Below are positions 11,260 to 23,695 of a DNA stretch of 64,000 nt, piece after piece (positions within the stretch are counted from its first letter, which is position 1; every line of letters starts with the position of its first letter). This stretch comes from Opisthorchis felineus (lineage: Eukaryota; Platyhelminthes; Trematoda; Opisthorchiida; Opisthorchiidae): positions 835,041 through 899,040 of the forward strand of contig SJOL01006491.1 of assembly GCA_004794785.1 (NCBI GenBank), given 5' to 3'. The position numbers were made by a program, and so were the translations under genes. A model generated the notes under the pieces. That model had not been told where the DNA came from. It saw only the letters and a list, made by a program, of their open reading frames with translations, and did not search any database.

Positions 11260-14200
11260 ATTCCACCACTTCGATACTTCTTACCAGAAAAAACACTGCT
11301 TGTAAGGTGCTTGTAAAGATCCTATAAAACACGAAGTGAGTGAAGTGAGTGCGACGATTACGAAGTCGCAAACGGCGTGTGATCTGAACGGACTTTTATT
11401 GGGACCCAACCTTTTCTAATCACATATAGTGAATGAGTTTACCGCAGAAGTGACGTTTGTTGATCAGCAGACTACATCTGATGACCCGGTGATGATTCAT
11501 GCATAAAAAGGAATAAGAAATGCTTCGGAATACCCGGAAAAAATATGACAGTTAGTTGTGTGGGGCCAGCCCTTCAGATTAGGCTGAGGGTTGTGACATG
11601 TGGGTCTATGCTGTCCTTTGAAAACTAAATTTCTTTCACTATTATCCTAAGTAAAGTTGAAGTCCACTGCCGTTTTTTTAAAATGACCTTACATTCAGAG
11701 TGGTTTTTTCTGTAATCCGTCATTTGAATTAAACTCACAAGTGGATGCCATAGAATCAGTTTATTCTAGGAGAACCTGTAGCTTGATAAATGATTATAAT
11801 ACAAGCATGATCGAAACGGGCAACAGAAAGCTCAAACCTTAGGGTAAGGCATTTTGCCACTGGTCGTACACGCCTTCTTGACCGGGTGTTAAGGTAGCTT
11901 CTGTGTTTTGTTAATACAGTAAGAAATTGCCAGCAAGTTGCCAGGCCACCCATTCACTGATGGTGTGCCTATGATTTTTCAAAGCGGATTGAGATCCCTG
12001 AAATCACGTCTCATGCAGTGTGTCACAGATATATTGTGTTGAATCACAGGAAGTTAGGGATATTAATTGGCTTCGACATTAGTTCTTTTCTGGGCTTCCC
12101 GCGCAATTGCTTAAAAGCGAATACTATTTGAGGGACAGCAGTTTTCATGCATATGGTTTATGTTTTGTCCAAGGGGACTTATTTGCTCCCTTTCCGCAAC
12201 GACCGTTTACTGCTTTGTCGACATGTTTCATGTGGTGCAACGGTCCAAAAGAGGTAATATCCGTTGATCCAGCTCACGAAGGCGTAAAGCAGACTCTTCG
12301 TGGCTGCTGGATCTCTCTACTGGTTCAGAGGAAATGAAAATGGGACATGCGCGCACAGTCGCTTGATTAACGGTCCACTTGTCTAACCGCCGGTTATCAA
12401 GAGATTGTCGATCGTCCAGCATCGAAACAGGTAAATGATTTTGGGAAAACAAATTAGCCGCCAGTATTTCTATCCAGATTGCTGAGCGCAGTCGTCATGA
12501 CACGCCCAGAGTTGAAGTGCAATGACGGTTTAATAAAATTTGGTATCCAGGCTGACCAACGTATGTAAGACGGGGTGGAACCTAAACTCGTGAATCTCCC
12601 AGACTGTTTGCAGCTGCTGTCGATGACTCCACCATCAAGTGTTCACTGAAGCCATCAATGTTTTTTTCGGATAGCAGGGGAATGGGTGGCCTTTTTTATG
12701 AGTTTAGCTACCTGCATCAGTTTTGCCTGTGACCCCAAAACCACTCGGAGTGAACTGTGGCATCTTTCAAGAAAATGGAACCGTTTATTTCAATATCTGA
12801 GTGACCCTGTTCCTCACTGGAGATTGTTTGACCCAGGCAGTAAAAAGTAACGAAATTTCACATGAAATTGGAGTGAAACCACTACCAACTAGAAACAGAT
12901 GTTGAGGCTTCAAGATCATGCGCTGTGAACAGCTTAAGGAGAAGGTTTTAGTCTGTAAGCTAAACAATAATCAAATGTAACTTTATTTCGGCCGGTCAGG
13001 CCCCAATCAAGTAGGCTTTGTTGTTCCGCAGAATAATAAAGCATTCTTCATGGATTAAACCCTGTGAAGAGGAACATCTTAGCTGATATCCGTTTTAGGG
13101 CAAATTCGAACATCATATAGGATACGTGGAACTCAAAGCCATAGGAAGCTCCGGAAAATGTGGTGGAAATGAGACTGGTTGATCAGGATTGCAACATTTG
13201 TCCTTTGCCATCTCCATTGGACACGAGTCATTAGTTGCTTCTATTGTCAGTCTTACTGTGTGTGGCCAAGAGATTTTGGGAAAACCACATACATTAAATT
13301 TAAATAGGATAGTCGTGAGATTTCCAACTCAGTTAGCACGAGTAGGAACAGTGGCAAACACGGAGCAAAGTGAGTGGTCTAAGCAAAATGTCCTGATGGA
13401 AAATTAATATGGTTGTTCTTGGCGCTGAGAAGTTGTGAGATTTTATATTACAGGCATGTACAGAATTCTTACCCAGAGCTCACAGCCGTCCTTTCATTAC
13501 AAGCGGCTGTTGAGAGAAGACTAACAGTCTCAGTACAACACATACCGAATCATGCTGTATTATGAGTAGGGTACCGGTTTATCCGGTAGGTTGAGGCTCC
13601 ATTTCTGAGCTTTTATTTAGGTCTTTGTGAATTTCCGCTCAGGAGCTCGTCTCCAAAGTTGAGGTAGTTGTATGTGAAAGGGGGACAACATTATACATGC
13701 TTTCACCCGTATTGGTAAATATCAGTGAAATTGAAGGTGATAAATCTTGACTTGGATTTTATATTGTATCACCCAGCAACATAGCCTAAATCACTACCTA
13801 TAGTTTTTCGCCCAGTATGATTGTCTAATATGTGGCGTGATCCACATAATTGCGTGCTGTTCTATACTAACATGCACCGATTTATCTGGTACCAGCTTTT
13901 CAGGTCGCCTAATTGCTAGACTGAATCGGCTGACTTAGTCACCCCCACCCCTCCCAGGATCATGCGGCCAAAAGGTATTTGGCTTCTTTCGAGTAGTGAA
14001 CTCCCTTTGGATGGATGGCAGACTAAACAGCGAATGACTGGTAAAACTGTTGAAAACACCTTAGGGAAACGGCTTCCTTTTGGTGGGATGCTCCCTTAAA
14101 TGACCACTGCAAGTAAGCTACTGGTAGTTGGTCAAACTTTAAATTTCCCTGCTCAGCATTAAGGTATGGGTTATGTAGTATAAAACTTGCTTATCTGCAC

Positions 14201-14514
14201 TACAATCGGTATGTTGTCATCGAAACTAGGGTTATCGCTAATAAAAAAAATACTGGATGGAAGAACAGAATCTCATGGCCATTTTGGAAACTGTATACAT
14301 GATGTAGACCACCGAAAAGTAAATCGCCTCTACTGTTTTGGATTTTCAGCTGAATCCAACTGGATAAATTTTTTCAGAGTAACTGGACGGGCATAGCACT
14401 TAGCTACAATTCTGTCGAATCCCAAACTCAAAAGTTCTGGTTGTACACAGCGAAAACGAATGAGATTTTTTGCACTACTAGAATCTCAGCATTCAGCAGT
14501 TTTGGCAATCCTCC
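11260..14514. other. No supported gene (3.3 kb)
   Basis: No recognisable protein, RNA gene or repeat copy. A small tandem duplication (GAAGTGAGT, two units) sits at about 11333-11351. Sequence 14187-14514, just before the Penelope-like element, may be its eroded upstream part, but I could not match it to reverse-transcriptase motifs. Confidence 0.45.
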
Positions 14515-14567
14515 GTGAGTTTAACTGAGATACGTCGGCGACACATTTGTCATCATAAAGATATGTT

Positions 14568-15047
14568 ATGAAAATCGGTTCTTATTGTCCCTCAACGCGT
14601 GGTGTAACTCCATTCACGTCACTGTTGATTGGTTGTAAAGTCTATTGGAGGCATAATAACTTTGAAACCACGGTTCGCCGCCAACCAAATCAGTCAGATC
14701 GCTACTTAAACATTAACACTTCTCACCCATTAAGTATGAAGCGAGCGATAATTCGCACACTGGTTCACCAAGGGAAAAAGATCTGTAGTAACAAAGCTTT
14801 GTCCGAAAGCGAGTTTGCTCGCATTAAACAAACATTGGAAAACAATGGGTATCCAAAAGATTTTATCGAACATACGCTTCAGCCACCCAACCCGGACATA
14901 GCAGGCGGACCGACGACTGAACCACTTGACACTGTGCTGATTCCCTACCGAAAGCACATATCTAAAAGTACTCGTTGCGTACTCTCCAGCTTCAACTCTG
15001 CAGCAGTTTTCAAATGGACACTATGCTGCAGAGACAACTGTTTCTGA
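14568..15047 (+). pseudogene. Penelope-like reverse transcriptase, C-terminal part (broken)
   Basis: This is the longest surviving frame of the element. It covers the end of the palm and the region linking it to the endonuclease, with QPNQSDRYLNINTSHP, KRAIIRTLVHQGKKICSN and FARIKQTLENNGYPKDFI, all characteristic of Penelope reverse transcriptases. The active-site tetrad lies just upstream in a different frame (14531-14542) and carries Gly in place of the first catalytic Asp. The frame then passes to another at about 14990. No functional product is expected. Confidence 0.8.
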
Positions 15048-15431
15048 TGAAAGACTTGCGTCAGCCCGATAACCGTACCAACCGTTTCCACAAGACTGAT
15101 TGCACCGAATGTGATTGTGTTTACATTGGGCAAACCAATAGACAATTGAAAGTTCGAATCAACGAACACAAAGGACACTAGTGCTGCTCCAAGAAACGTG
15201 ACAGAATTGAAGAAAGTGGAGCGTGACTTAGCTATCCCACTGCATGCAGTAGTTGAGAATTATCGGGTCAACTTTGAGAGCGTGTATATACTGCAGCAAA
15301 ACCTCGAAGTAACCTATTCGCCTTCGTGCTTTAACAAGTCAGCTAATGTGGAATTACATGTTACGTACAAGAACGATTCAAGCACAACAGACCGCACTCA
15401 GTACGAAGGTCAGATGGGAAACACTGCATAG
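14990..15431 (+). pseudogene. GIY-YIG endonuclease domain of Penelope-like element (broken)
   Basis: A Cys-rich lead (CTECDC) runs into VYIGQTNRQLKVRINEHK, the first half of a GIY-YIG nuclease with its conserved Arg and the Glu-His segment; in the family this domain nicks the target DNA for insertion. A TAG stop at 15179-15181 follows directly, and the C-terminal half (15198-15431, AIPLHAVVENYRVNFESVYI) sits in another frame. The fusion to the upstream reverse-transcriptase remnant supports a Penelope assignment over a homing endonuclease. Confidence 0.8.
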
Positions 15432-15625
15432 TGTAAAACACCGGCGAGTGAGCAAGCGAGTGTTCACACCAATCACTGCACGTATGGCAGCATGCTGATC
15501 AATCTCTGACTAGCCACATTGGTAGTGCTTTGATGTCAGCCATCTGTGCCTTGATAAAGGCCACTATCGTTGATCGAAACTTCGAAGAGTTTCATTTAAT
15601 ATACCCGCTGTGTAAACACCAGCAT

Positions 15626-18600
15626 TCTCACTATGAATGAGTAGACTTTCTACCGCATTAGATACCTGTAATACAATTTAGGCTAGAACACATTAACACT
15701 GTTGCACAGCATGAACTGTCTGGAGTGGCTGTGACCTTATTGCCCCCGTAATTGATTAACAACGAAATAACCTGGGACATCTCACAAATCTCAAAGATCA
15801 GGTAGATCAGTTAGAGAACCGTGCGGCCCAGTGCAACACAACTCTCGCAGTTCTGATTTAGTTTTGGTTGAGGTCAGGTAACCAGATAAAGGGGCTGTCA
15901 CAACACCGGTTACTGCCATTCTGATTGGCACTGCTGAATTTGTTGATCACGGTTCAGCTTGCAGGATCGAAAAAGTAGAAAATGAGTGCATCTCAGATTT
16001 TCTCGGTAAGTGTTGGGAGTAATCAACGCAGCTGCATCAGTAGTACTTCATAAAGTCCCATACTAAGATCAAAACTTTTGTGGTTATTGACAATGACGCC
16101 GCCTTGTTGTTCCCTTTTTCAAGTGATAGTAAATTACGGAGAACTGTACTACGGATGATGAAGACGCTATAATTTTTTAGCAGTTTCTCGTTCTGCTCAA
16201 TTATTGGCGCAATCTGCTAAGAAGAGCTTAAATAGTATGCATGATTCCAAGTGAATGATCCCGAGTACAACGATGCTGACTGGTTAGAAGCGAACCAATG
16301 CAATATATGTAGGTACAGGGGCTTCGGTGAAGTCGGCTGTAAGGAGCATGCCCCAAGTTGCACTCTCATACGAAAAGTTCTGTAAGCCAATTTCCTTTGT
16401 TCACTCAGGTTGGGTTTGAAGGACGGGAAATATTTAGCACTCCTAATAGTTCGAATAAGCAGGTCCAGGACAAGGGAACTTAACAGCTTCTAGTTTTTTT
16501 GAGTTCACACTATTTTCCATCCAAACCTGAAAACTAGAAAGATATTCCTGTACACCTGAAGGACGAAATAACGGAAAAGGGACAAAGCTTCAAACAAACA
16601 GACAGAACCGAAGTAATTAATCAGAAGCCTGATCCATTTCATTGCGATTTCGTCAGTACTACCTAACCATTGTATGCATACATGGAATTAAACACAAAGA
16701 AATTCCCACAAGCGAATTCTACCAAATTCTAGGTTCCTTGTTGGACATCAAATTCCCCCGGGAATATGACTACATGTTGGTCAACCCAAAGGTATCGAGG
16801 CCCCTAATCGATCTACCACTATTTCTGAGGTGGTTGATTGACACACTGAAACTTCTAGTACGAAATTTGTGATAACGAACTTTTCTATGTATGTTTTCCA
16901 CAGTTCAAACCTAGCTATATGGAAGGTTTTCCTAGCTTAGTACTGTACATGACAGCAAGTTTCCCTTTGAATAATTTAGTCAACCCTTCAGCTAAAAACT
17001 GTGGTTCAGACATGTATGCCGACTCTCCACCTAGTTAGTGGGTTGAGTCTAGTTTGACGCGTCACGAAAAATGCGTATGACACATGAAATGTGACACATG
17101 AAATTGTTGTGCCGACCGATCGCCTTTCACCTGCCGGACACCCCAAACTCTAAAGCTCAAACGACCATTGTGATACTCCGTCTCCACCCAGTTTCTCAAC
17201 GAGTTTTCCGTTTTCTAATCTAACGATCCTCAATGATGGATGAACTGGCGACTGCTCGGGCCACAGTGAGGGAACGTTCCAGATCTATGCTAAATAAACA
17301 CCATTCTTAAAGCTAGTACAAAACCCAAGCAGTTTCTACTTTCTACTCCGTTTTGCTCGAGTCCAATTGTCGATTCGCTACAGTAAAGTTACCACGTGTA
17401 AAGCAAAATCGCTTTTCTCCTGCTGTGGGTTGGGCTACAGTATCATTCATATCCTTCTTCTTCTTATATATTGTAATTTACAATGGTCTTGCATATTAAC
17501 TCATTTGTTCCATCATGTCTGTTGAGTCGACACAATTGGCGGAGTTTCTGCATCCCGTGTAATTTTGCTGCGTGCATACCAGTAATATGCACCGGCGAAA
17601 GTGTCGTTGATGAACTGCTCCACTATTTCTTATGTTTGTAAGAAAATATGTCACAAAGCTGGTCTCCAGCACAATGTTGGTCTAGATACAGAGCTAGCAA
17701 GCCCTTCCAAAAGGCAAACCCTGCACGGTCTTCTAACATAACCCTCGCTGTTTATACAATGTAGTCTAACAATCTAGGTTACAGGACCTTTGGTGGGGAT
17801 CACAGAGATAATTAATTATATTGTCTTCCGTAAAGTGATCTTAGCTGTTGAGATCTGGGGATCTTCAGATTTAGATTTGTGGAGCTTTTCCAATTTGGAA
17901 TCGAAGTGCCAACATTACTGTAGTTTTTCTCATACATTTGAACCTCAGTATGACAGCGGCTTAGGCATACAACTTCAGCGTTATTCGTTTGAAACAGACC
18001 TTACGTTCTAGTTACTTAGAGCTGAAGGCAAAAACAACTGCTTCAATCACACGGTCACCTAGCGATTCCCACATGATTGAACAGGGACGCCAAATGGAAC
18101 TCCGATCTTTTGGTAATGGTACATGGTCCGACTTTCTAGTTGTGTGTGCGGGCGTGTAACCCGGCTCAGCAACACATGAAACCGTCTATTCTAGCATAGG
18201 TTGTTGCATCCCTGGTAGAGGACAGATACTATGTCATAATCCTCCCAGCTAGTCTGTGATTGGCGAAGCGTAAACAACGAATGGAAACTGTCAGTTCGCT
18301 GACGAATCATTGACTTCGTGTGTTCCAACAGTAGTCATACGGGATTTTTGACTTGCCTTTGGTGCTGAGCCTCTAAATTGCGCAATTTCATATAACCCAT
18401 GAGGATACAAAGTTTCACAACTGCTTTTGTTGTCAGGATAGAAACCAGGTGTAACGTGATTCCTACTCAGCCATGCGCAATAACTTTGACAGGTTAACGT
18501 CACATTCCGCCCGAAGTATGGTCTGTGAAAAGTTCTCGTGCTCTTCACTTATTGCTGGTATGTAGCAGGGTGTCCAAATTTCGGTCACACCAGTGCGATT

Positions 18601-18994
18601 CCTAATGCATCAGAAGCATGGAAAGGAATGAGCAATTCACATTCACTGGCATTCGTTTCCGGATTGGCCCGGTGACCCCCTCCCCCCACCCACACACACA
18701 CACTTAGATAGGACAGTGAGTGCCATGTCTTTTGCGGTCAGTCGCGTGTGAAATCAGCTGAACGTTCTTTTTCCACTGTGAAACTGGAGGTCCGAGAAAG
18801 GTTGGCAGATAAAAGGGTGCAGTTTAAAAACTACCGGCGTTCCAGACTGAGGTTTCATAATCGTAAACTCATGTGTAGACAAATGAGCAGCTGAAAACCG
18901 AAGTGTACGCAAAGGATAGCCCAGTGACCCAATTACTCATAAGTCCTACACAAACGACATACAGCTGACTAGCCATCAGTTAACAGACGATGGT
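15626..18994. other. No supported gene (3.4 kb)
   Basis: No recognisable coding region. A short imperfect CA microsatellite lies at about 18684-18703, next to a C-rich run, and a small direct repeat (ACACATGAAAT) lies near 17080-17103. The rest shows no motif I can name. Confidence 0.5.
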
Positions 18995-19196
18995 GAGCTT
19001 GAGAGAGCTCAGTGCTTAAGACGCGAACTTACTTACCAAAAGGTCCGCGGTTCGAACCCAACATCGGCATCTCGACTGCTCCTGTCTAGGCTTGGACAAC
19101 CCAGCAGTACCCCGGCACTCGTGCTGCCTTCGGGTGACATAGTAGCTAGGCGCCGAAAAGATATTGTAGCTGAATGATTTACTTATTTATTTATGG
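18995..19196 (+). repeat. SINE-A, copy 3
   Basis: GAGAGAGCTCAGTGCTTAAG (degenerate box A) is followed by GGTTCGAACCCAAC (box B). The family body (CTGTCTAGGCTTGGACAACC, CTAGGCGCCGAAAAG, TAGCTGAATGATTT) comes next, with a TTTATTTAT-type tail. The full family order is present. Confidence 0.85.
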
Positions 19197-20599
19197 CGAT
19201 GGTCGCAGAAGGTCAATTCTAGCATAACTGTGGGTTCAAAACACTAGACATCCAGAGTGTTATGTAGGGTTGTTTGAAGGTTCGTGCACAAGATGCAACG
19301 CAACATACATCATACAAAATACTTCACAGTATAAAACAATGCGATGCAATAAAGCACAGTCCATTACAGATAAAAAACAGAAAGCGCAAGCCACGAGCCT
19401 GGTGCAGCGAACCACAGAGAGCCCTAATAAGTTTGTGCAGTTGTAATTCCACGGACGACAGCGAGGACTGTTGAGAATTTCGTTTAAAAATCACTCCTGA
19501 AAGCATCCACAATTGGTGTGAATTTACTTAAGCCAGCGGACTGACACTGGATCCTGAAGGTATATCACTCCAGAAGTGACTAGACGCATTTTCTCGTGGT
19601 GGCCTCATCAGTCCTGTTTCAGTTGTGGGAACAGTTGTGGAACAGTCTGAGAATAACTTTTTGCGCTGGTAAGAAAACTCTCTTGCTATCCGGATTCGCA
19701 ACTGACATCACACTCCCTTTTGTTGGTGACCAAGTTTTAAGGGTCAGCAGTACAATACGTTTTTATGGCACACCTTCGCGTCTAGTGTAAACTGATCGGC
19801 TCTATGAGCAAGCGCAAAAGTCCCCCTAATGGACGCTTCAGACCAGTCCTCCCGGTAATTTTCCCACTTCTTTGTTTGGACCGGTTATAACACGTTCATG
19901 TCGGCGGAGAAACATTATCAGACTGACCGACCATACGTTGAGAGCACAAAAGTACCGGCAAGCATTAATCAACCGAACGTCAATGACAGTTGTGAATTGC
20001 TGAGCCAGTCCTTCTTCATATGGCACAGGATCCGGTCGTTAATATGCTTAACCATCAAATCACCCTGTGTCAGCAAACAGCCAAACGGGATGGACATCAG
20101 CAACCACCCCCTTCGGTTGCGCTCAAAATTTAACCACTGTTTTCGAAACTGACAAAGAGGGTAGGTGAGGGTAGACCACTCAAACAAGGCGACCGAAGTA
20201 GGCCCGGTCAGTTGACAACTCCAAAGAAGGCATCCACTTATGGCTGTTCGGTCTGGCTGACGCGGAAGACCGACCACAAGAACAGTTGAAGCAGTGGCTA
20301 ACACAGGCCTCATTTATTATTCAGCCAAAAGTGAGACACTGACAAATGGTGTTCAAGGTCTTTGCATGATTTTATCGAGCCACAGACGTTAGCCTCTGAA
20401 ATAAGGTTGAAATAATATCCAAGCTTCCGAATACGTTATAGTGAAAGAGGTGAAAAAACTACCATTGTCGATGCGTTTTCATATCAACAATCAACGCAAA
20501 CAATATGAACTTTTTAATAAAAGACTGTACACATATCACCTTCGTAAATATGTTCAATTCAGCAAAATTCTGATCACAAAATCGTGCCATATGTAATCA
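19197..20599. other. No supported gene (1.4 kb)
   Basis: Several open frames of 60-115 codons overlap on both strands (for example 19969-20313, minus) without any motif I recognise. No repeat copy could be assigned. Confidence 0.45.
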
Positions 20600-20845
20600 A
20601 ACGCTAAGGCTAGGAGTAGTTTCTTGGCTGTTGATCGGGTGACTATTGATCTACTCGCCTAGCTTGGTAATAAAATGGCCAATGTTCCGTCTCCAAACGA
20701 GAAGACATCATCGCTGCGCACTGATGATGCCACGTCATGTGGTGACGAAACGTTTGCAATTCACTTGGCAAACTCGTCAAAAAGATAACAGCCATCTGAT
20801 CAACAAGCAATAAACACCCGAGCTACCAGTATTTCGGCACGTAGA
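20600..20845. repeat. PAL-H palindromic repeat, copy 2
   Basis: The left arm (TTGGCTGTTGATCGGGTGAC at 20624) answers the right arm (GCCATCTGATCAACAAGCAA at 20791) as an inverted repeat. Between them, CTGATGA (20721-20727), a 5-bp self-complementary stem GCCAC/GTGGT and GAAA (20747-20750) occur in hammerhead order. The inverse module (GTTCCGTCTCC, CATCATC) lies just to the left, making a head-to-head dimer. The position 10.1/11.1 closing pair expected of hammerhead stem II is not formed, so function is doubtful. Confidence 0.65.
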
Positions 20846-21794
20846 AGTTTGCTGAAATCAGATCAGTCTGATTTTTAGGCCGGGTTGTTTTGCTCTGTGA
20901 CAGCACGCATGTGCAATCAATTTTGTCCTCTAAGGCCTCAAGAAATTGTTAACGCCAAGCTGCACCGTTCCTTAGGATGAGGCAACCAATGCAAACTTTT
21001 TTTAACCTTCTCAGAATGCACTCTTTTAAAACAGCCTTCTTACTCCGTCCCCTCATTTCTTCTTTCAACAAATGTGCACCCCAAGGCTTGAACACCCGAT
21101 CAGGAAAGACCACTTCTGATCAACCTATTCATGGGAGAGCCAACTCTACCAATCACATTATAACGCAACTTCGTTTAACTTCATTCTCATCCCGGAAAGA
21201 AAATGAATAAAGTATTCTCATGATTGGGTAAATTACCAGACACAGCTTACTGCATCCTGAGCTCAACTCATCCAGAGTGGCCATTGGAAAAGTGAAGATT
21301 TTGCACTCCAGTAAACCATCATGAATTATTATGGCCTAATAATGCGGGGGTGCAGAACCAATGACTGTCACTTAAACCGGTGTACCAAAATATGTTTGGT
21401 GAATGCATGAACACTCACCCGTCGCTAACCGTTAGGTCCTGTCATCATGTGATCATCTGCTGTATATGTACTTCACGCTGAAGGCCGCTTGAATTTTTGG
21501 GTGGTAAAGAAAGGCGGAAAACGGTATGGCTCTGAGTGGGTCTAGAGGAGTCACCTTGAAATATGTGGCCGGGTACTTCATGAATAACCGTGGAGAACTC
21601 AACCAAACTGATGAGATTCTGAACATTAGCCATGAAAGATGCAACCACAACAGTAAATCTGGGTTTTTTAACGCAGGATGAAATATATCTGCTGAGAATT
21701 GACCTAGTTAGCCTAACCCATCTCACTTACAAAACCCTGGGGCATCTATTCACTGATTTCCGATGAGGTGTAAAAAGAAAACGGTATGGCCATT
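20846..21794. other. No supported gene (0.95 kb)
   Basis: Short open frames only. 21445-21726 (minus) reads as an unremarkable open frame with no known motif. Confidence 0.45.
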
Positions 21795-22035
21795 ATCTAG
21801 CCGGAACACACTACTCATAAGTTTGCTGAAAACACTTCGAAAGCCCCTTAAAGGTTTTGCTCTTTCTTGGGCTCATCGGATAGGTGCATCCTCAAGTTCG
21901 TAAAATGCACTCTTAACGAGAGACTCAGCTGAACGTTTTATTTATGATGTTCATCACAAACGAAAGATTCAGCCGGATTCAGTTCGGTTTCCAGTCAGAA
22001 CGAAATTATTGTGCAAATGGAAGTTTGCTCATTAC
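21795..22035 (-). repeat. FB-H repeat, copy 1 (decayed hammerhead)
   Basis: Read on the minus strand, this copy ends with ...GATGAGCCCAAGAAAGAGC, AAAACC and CATAAAC...GAGTAG blocks in the FB-H order. The catalytic CTGATGA is CCGATGA and GAAA is AAAA, so cleavage is not expected. The terminal segment (AACGAAAGATTCAGCCGGATTC and the following ACTGGTTTCC-like block) corresponds to the family's terminal inverted repeat. Confidence 0.65.
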
Positions 22036-22117
22036 TCTAAAACGAGCGTTATCCATAACGTTTGCCGCACCCTGACTGGTTTAAACTAGAGTACTATCAA
22101 GCTTTCGTCCACTAAAA

Positions 22118-22352
22118 CGAAGAATGGAACTCGAAAAATACACCAATTGGGTTTTAATGGCAGACTCAGCTGGATCTCTCGTTTAACACATTCTTCAATT
22201 GAACGTGCTGCATAAAAAACGCCTCATGTTTCATTTGGCACAATATCCGAGATATCATAGTTTATTTTTACAAAGACGGCTAGTTACAACTTTGTTGTCG
22301 AAGAGTTTTAAGCAACCTTGTGAGTAGTTTCATTCAAGAAGAGTGGAACTAT
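22118..22352 (+). repeat. FB-H repeat, copy 2 (ribozyme lost)
   Basis: The left part (ACACCAATTGGGTTTTAATGG, CAGCTGGATCTCTCGTTTAA, TTGAACGTGCTGC) and the right part (GTCGAAGAGTTTTAAGCAACC, TTGTGAGTAGTTTC) match FB-H. The ribozyme segment between them is replaced or unrecognisable. It lies about 80 bp from an opposite-strand copy. Confidence 0.6.
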
Positions 22353-23156
22353 TCAACGATTTGGATCAGTCTAGAGAACAGTTTGCTCTGAAAAGAATAA
22401 CACATCAGTGCAATCACCAGGTTATTCGCATTGCTTCATTCCTTGTGTTTCTGTTCAAATGTATAAAGTTTCAGCTTAGTTATCCTTAGTTACCCTCAAA
22501 CCAGCACGCTTGAAACAACTGTCGTTTCATCTCCCAGCACACGAAACTGCGGTTTCTACTTTGGTACACAGTTGCAGTGCTATCTCTTGACACAATCTAA
22601 AAACACTTCTCTCACCCCTCGCTTTGTCTGCCCTCCAGGAGTGAGCACGCTGACCATAGTAAGTCGCAAAATATTAACGTGTCAAAATGCCTCCAAAAGT
22701 CTGTCCCGTTTTGTCTTCCGGTATCATTTTCATCAACAGACTGTCTAGACTACTTTACTGCCCTAAAAAGCTCGTTCGTTTTAGTCATGCATGCGAATAC
22801 ATTCCAACATATGGTGTGCACAGTTAACGCCCCCGAAACTCATGGATGAACTACAGTTGATGGCTTCTGACCGGCTCAACATACGCGGTTTGCCACCAGT
22901 AGGCGACTTCAAGTGCACGTCACGCCGTCTCATCTCACGGGGGACTCGTATGTGTATGCTGAAAACGAGGTGTGGGGATAAACATAGGGGTGAGATGATG
23001 TTCGTGATTTGTGATGTTACCTACAAAACCTAAGCTGAAAAAATCATCCTCTCATCTGTTCTTTTCAAAGATACAACTAAAAAACAATAATTCTGAGCAG
23101 AATCTTTAGAAAAGATGTGATCTTTTGATAGCATGAGGAGATTTGGGAATTCTCCG
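22353..23156. other. No supported gene (0.8 kb)
   Basis: A plus-strand frame at 22791-23033 is open for 80 codons with no motif I know. Nothing else is seen. Confidence 0.4.
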
Positions 23157-23332
23157 TTAAGATTTCGTCTCGTAAGTGCAGCCAGTTAATGCTGAAAAGC
23201 CAGGAAGCACAGTACAAATGTTTTGACCTCTTTGGGAATCATCAGCAGCGTGACTTACAAAATTCCAGGGAGTTTTGAACCCACAACTTCCGTGCTAGTA
23301 GTTTGAGCACTTAACCGTTCAGAGCATCGGAA
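23157..23332 (-). repeat. SINE-H copy, near full length
   Basis: On the minus strand, AACGGTTAAGTGCTC (box A region) is followed by GGGTTCAAAACTCCC (box B, one change), then GCTGCTGATGATTCCC and TACTGTGCTTCCTGGC, and the 3' end ACGAGACGAAATC. CTGATGA is intact, but GAAA is AAAA, so the hammerhead-like core is probably dead. Confidence 0.8.
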
Positions 23333-23414
23333 AAACCCTCTTGTCACAACTGACCAATCGAGAAATGCCGGTATCGTTGTCTCTTTAGACTTTGACTTAA
23401 TCAAAGACTACTGA

Positions 23415-23605
23415 CTTTGAGATAGTTGTGCGGGTGAGACAAAACTATTGATCAGAAGATCAGTGGTTTGAACCTAACCCTAGTTTTTCTATCTATCTTG
23501 TCCAGGTTCGCACAATGTAAAATTCTCATCCATCGTACTTCTTTCGAGTTGCACAAAAGCTATGAAGCAAAAGAGCACCATAGCCGAATGACTTTTTATT
23601 AATTT
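23415..23605 (+). repeat. SINE-A, diverged copy
   Basis: GATCAGAAGATCAGTGG followed by TTTGAACCTAACC corresponds to the anticodon-to-box B part of SINE-A. TCTTGTCCAGG, TGCACAAAAGC and GCCGAATGACTTTTTATTA correspond to the body and tail. Several changes and a gap suggest an old copy. Confidence 0.5.
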
Positions 23606-23695
23606 ACTATAAGGAAACATCAGTAGCAGGCACCTAACGGAAGTTGGATGAGTCTCACGGCAGCTGATTTGAAAAGAAAGCCCAGCGTCCGATTT

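Larger units (their letters stand above)
14515..15625 (+). mobile_element. Penelope-like element remnant with GIY-YIG endonuclease
   Basis: This is a decayed retroelement of the Penelope class (reverse transcriptase fused to a GIY-YIG endonuclease). In order I see the polymerase active-site region RYVGDTFVIIK (14528-14560), where the family has YVDD and the first Asp is now Gly; DRYLNINTSHPLSMKRAIIR and a connector ending NGYPKDFI (14697-14869); a thumb-like ISKSTRVL-type stretch; and the GIY-YIG core ECDCVYIGQTNRQLKVRINE at 15107-15166. After the endonuclease comes NYRVNFESVYIL, typical of the family's C-terminus. At least three frame changes and a stop at 15179 break the protein. The tail (15545-15600) has a CTTGATAAAGGCC...CGAAAC block resembling a decayed hammerhead. 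The 5' part is missing. Confidence 0.85.
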
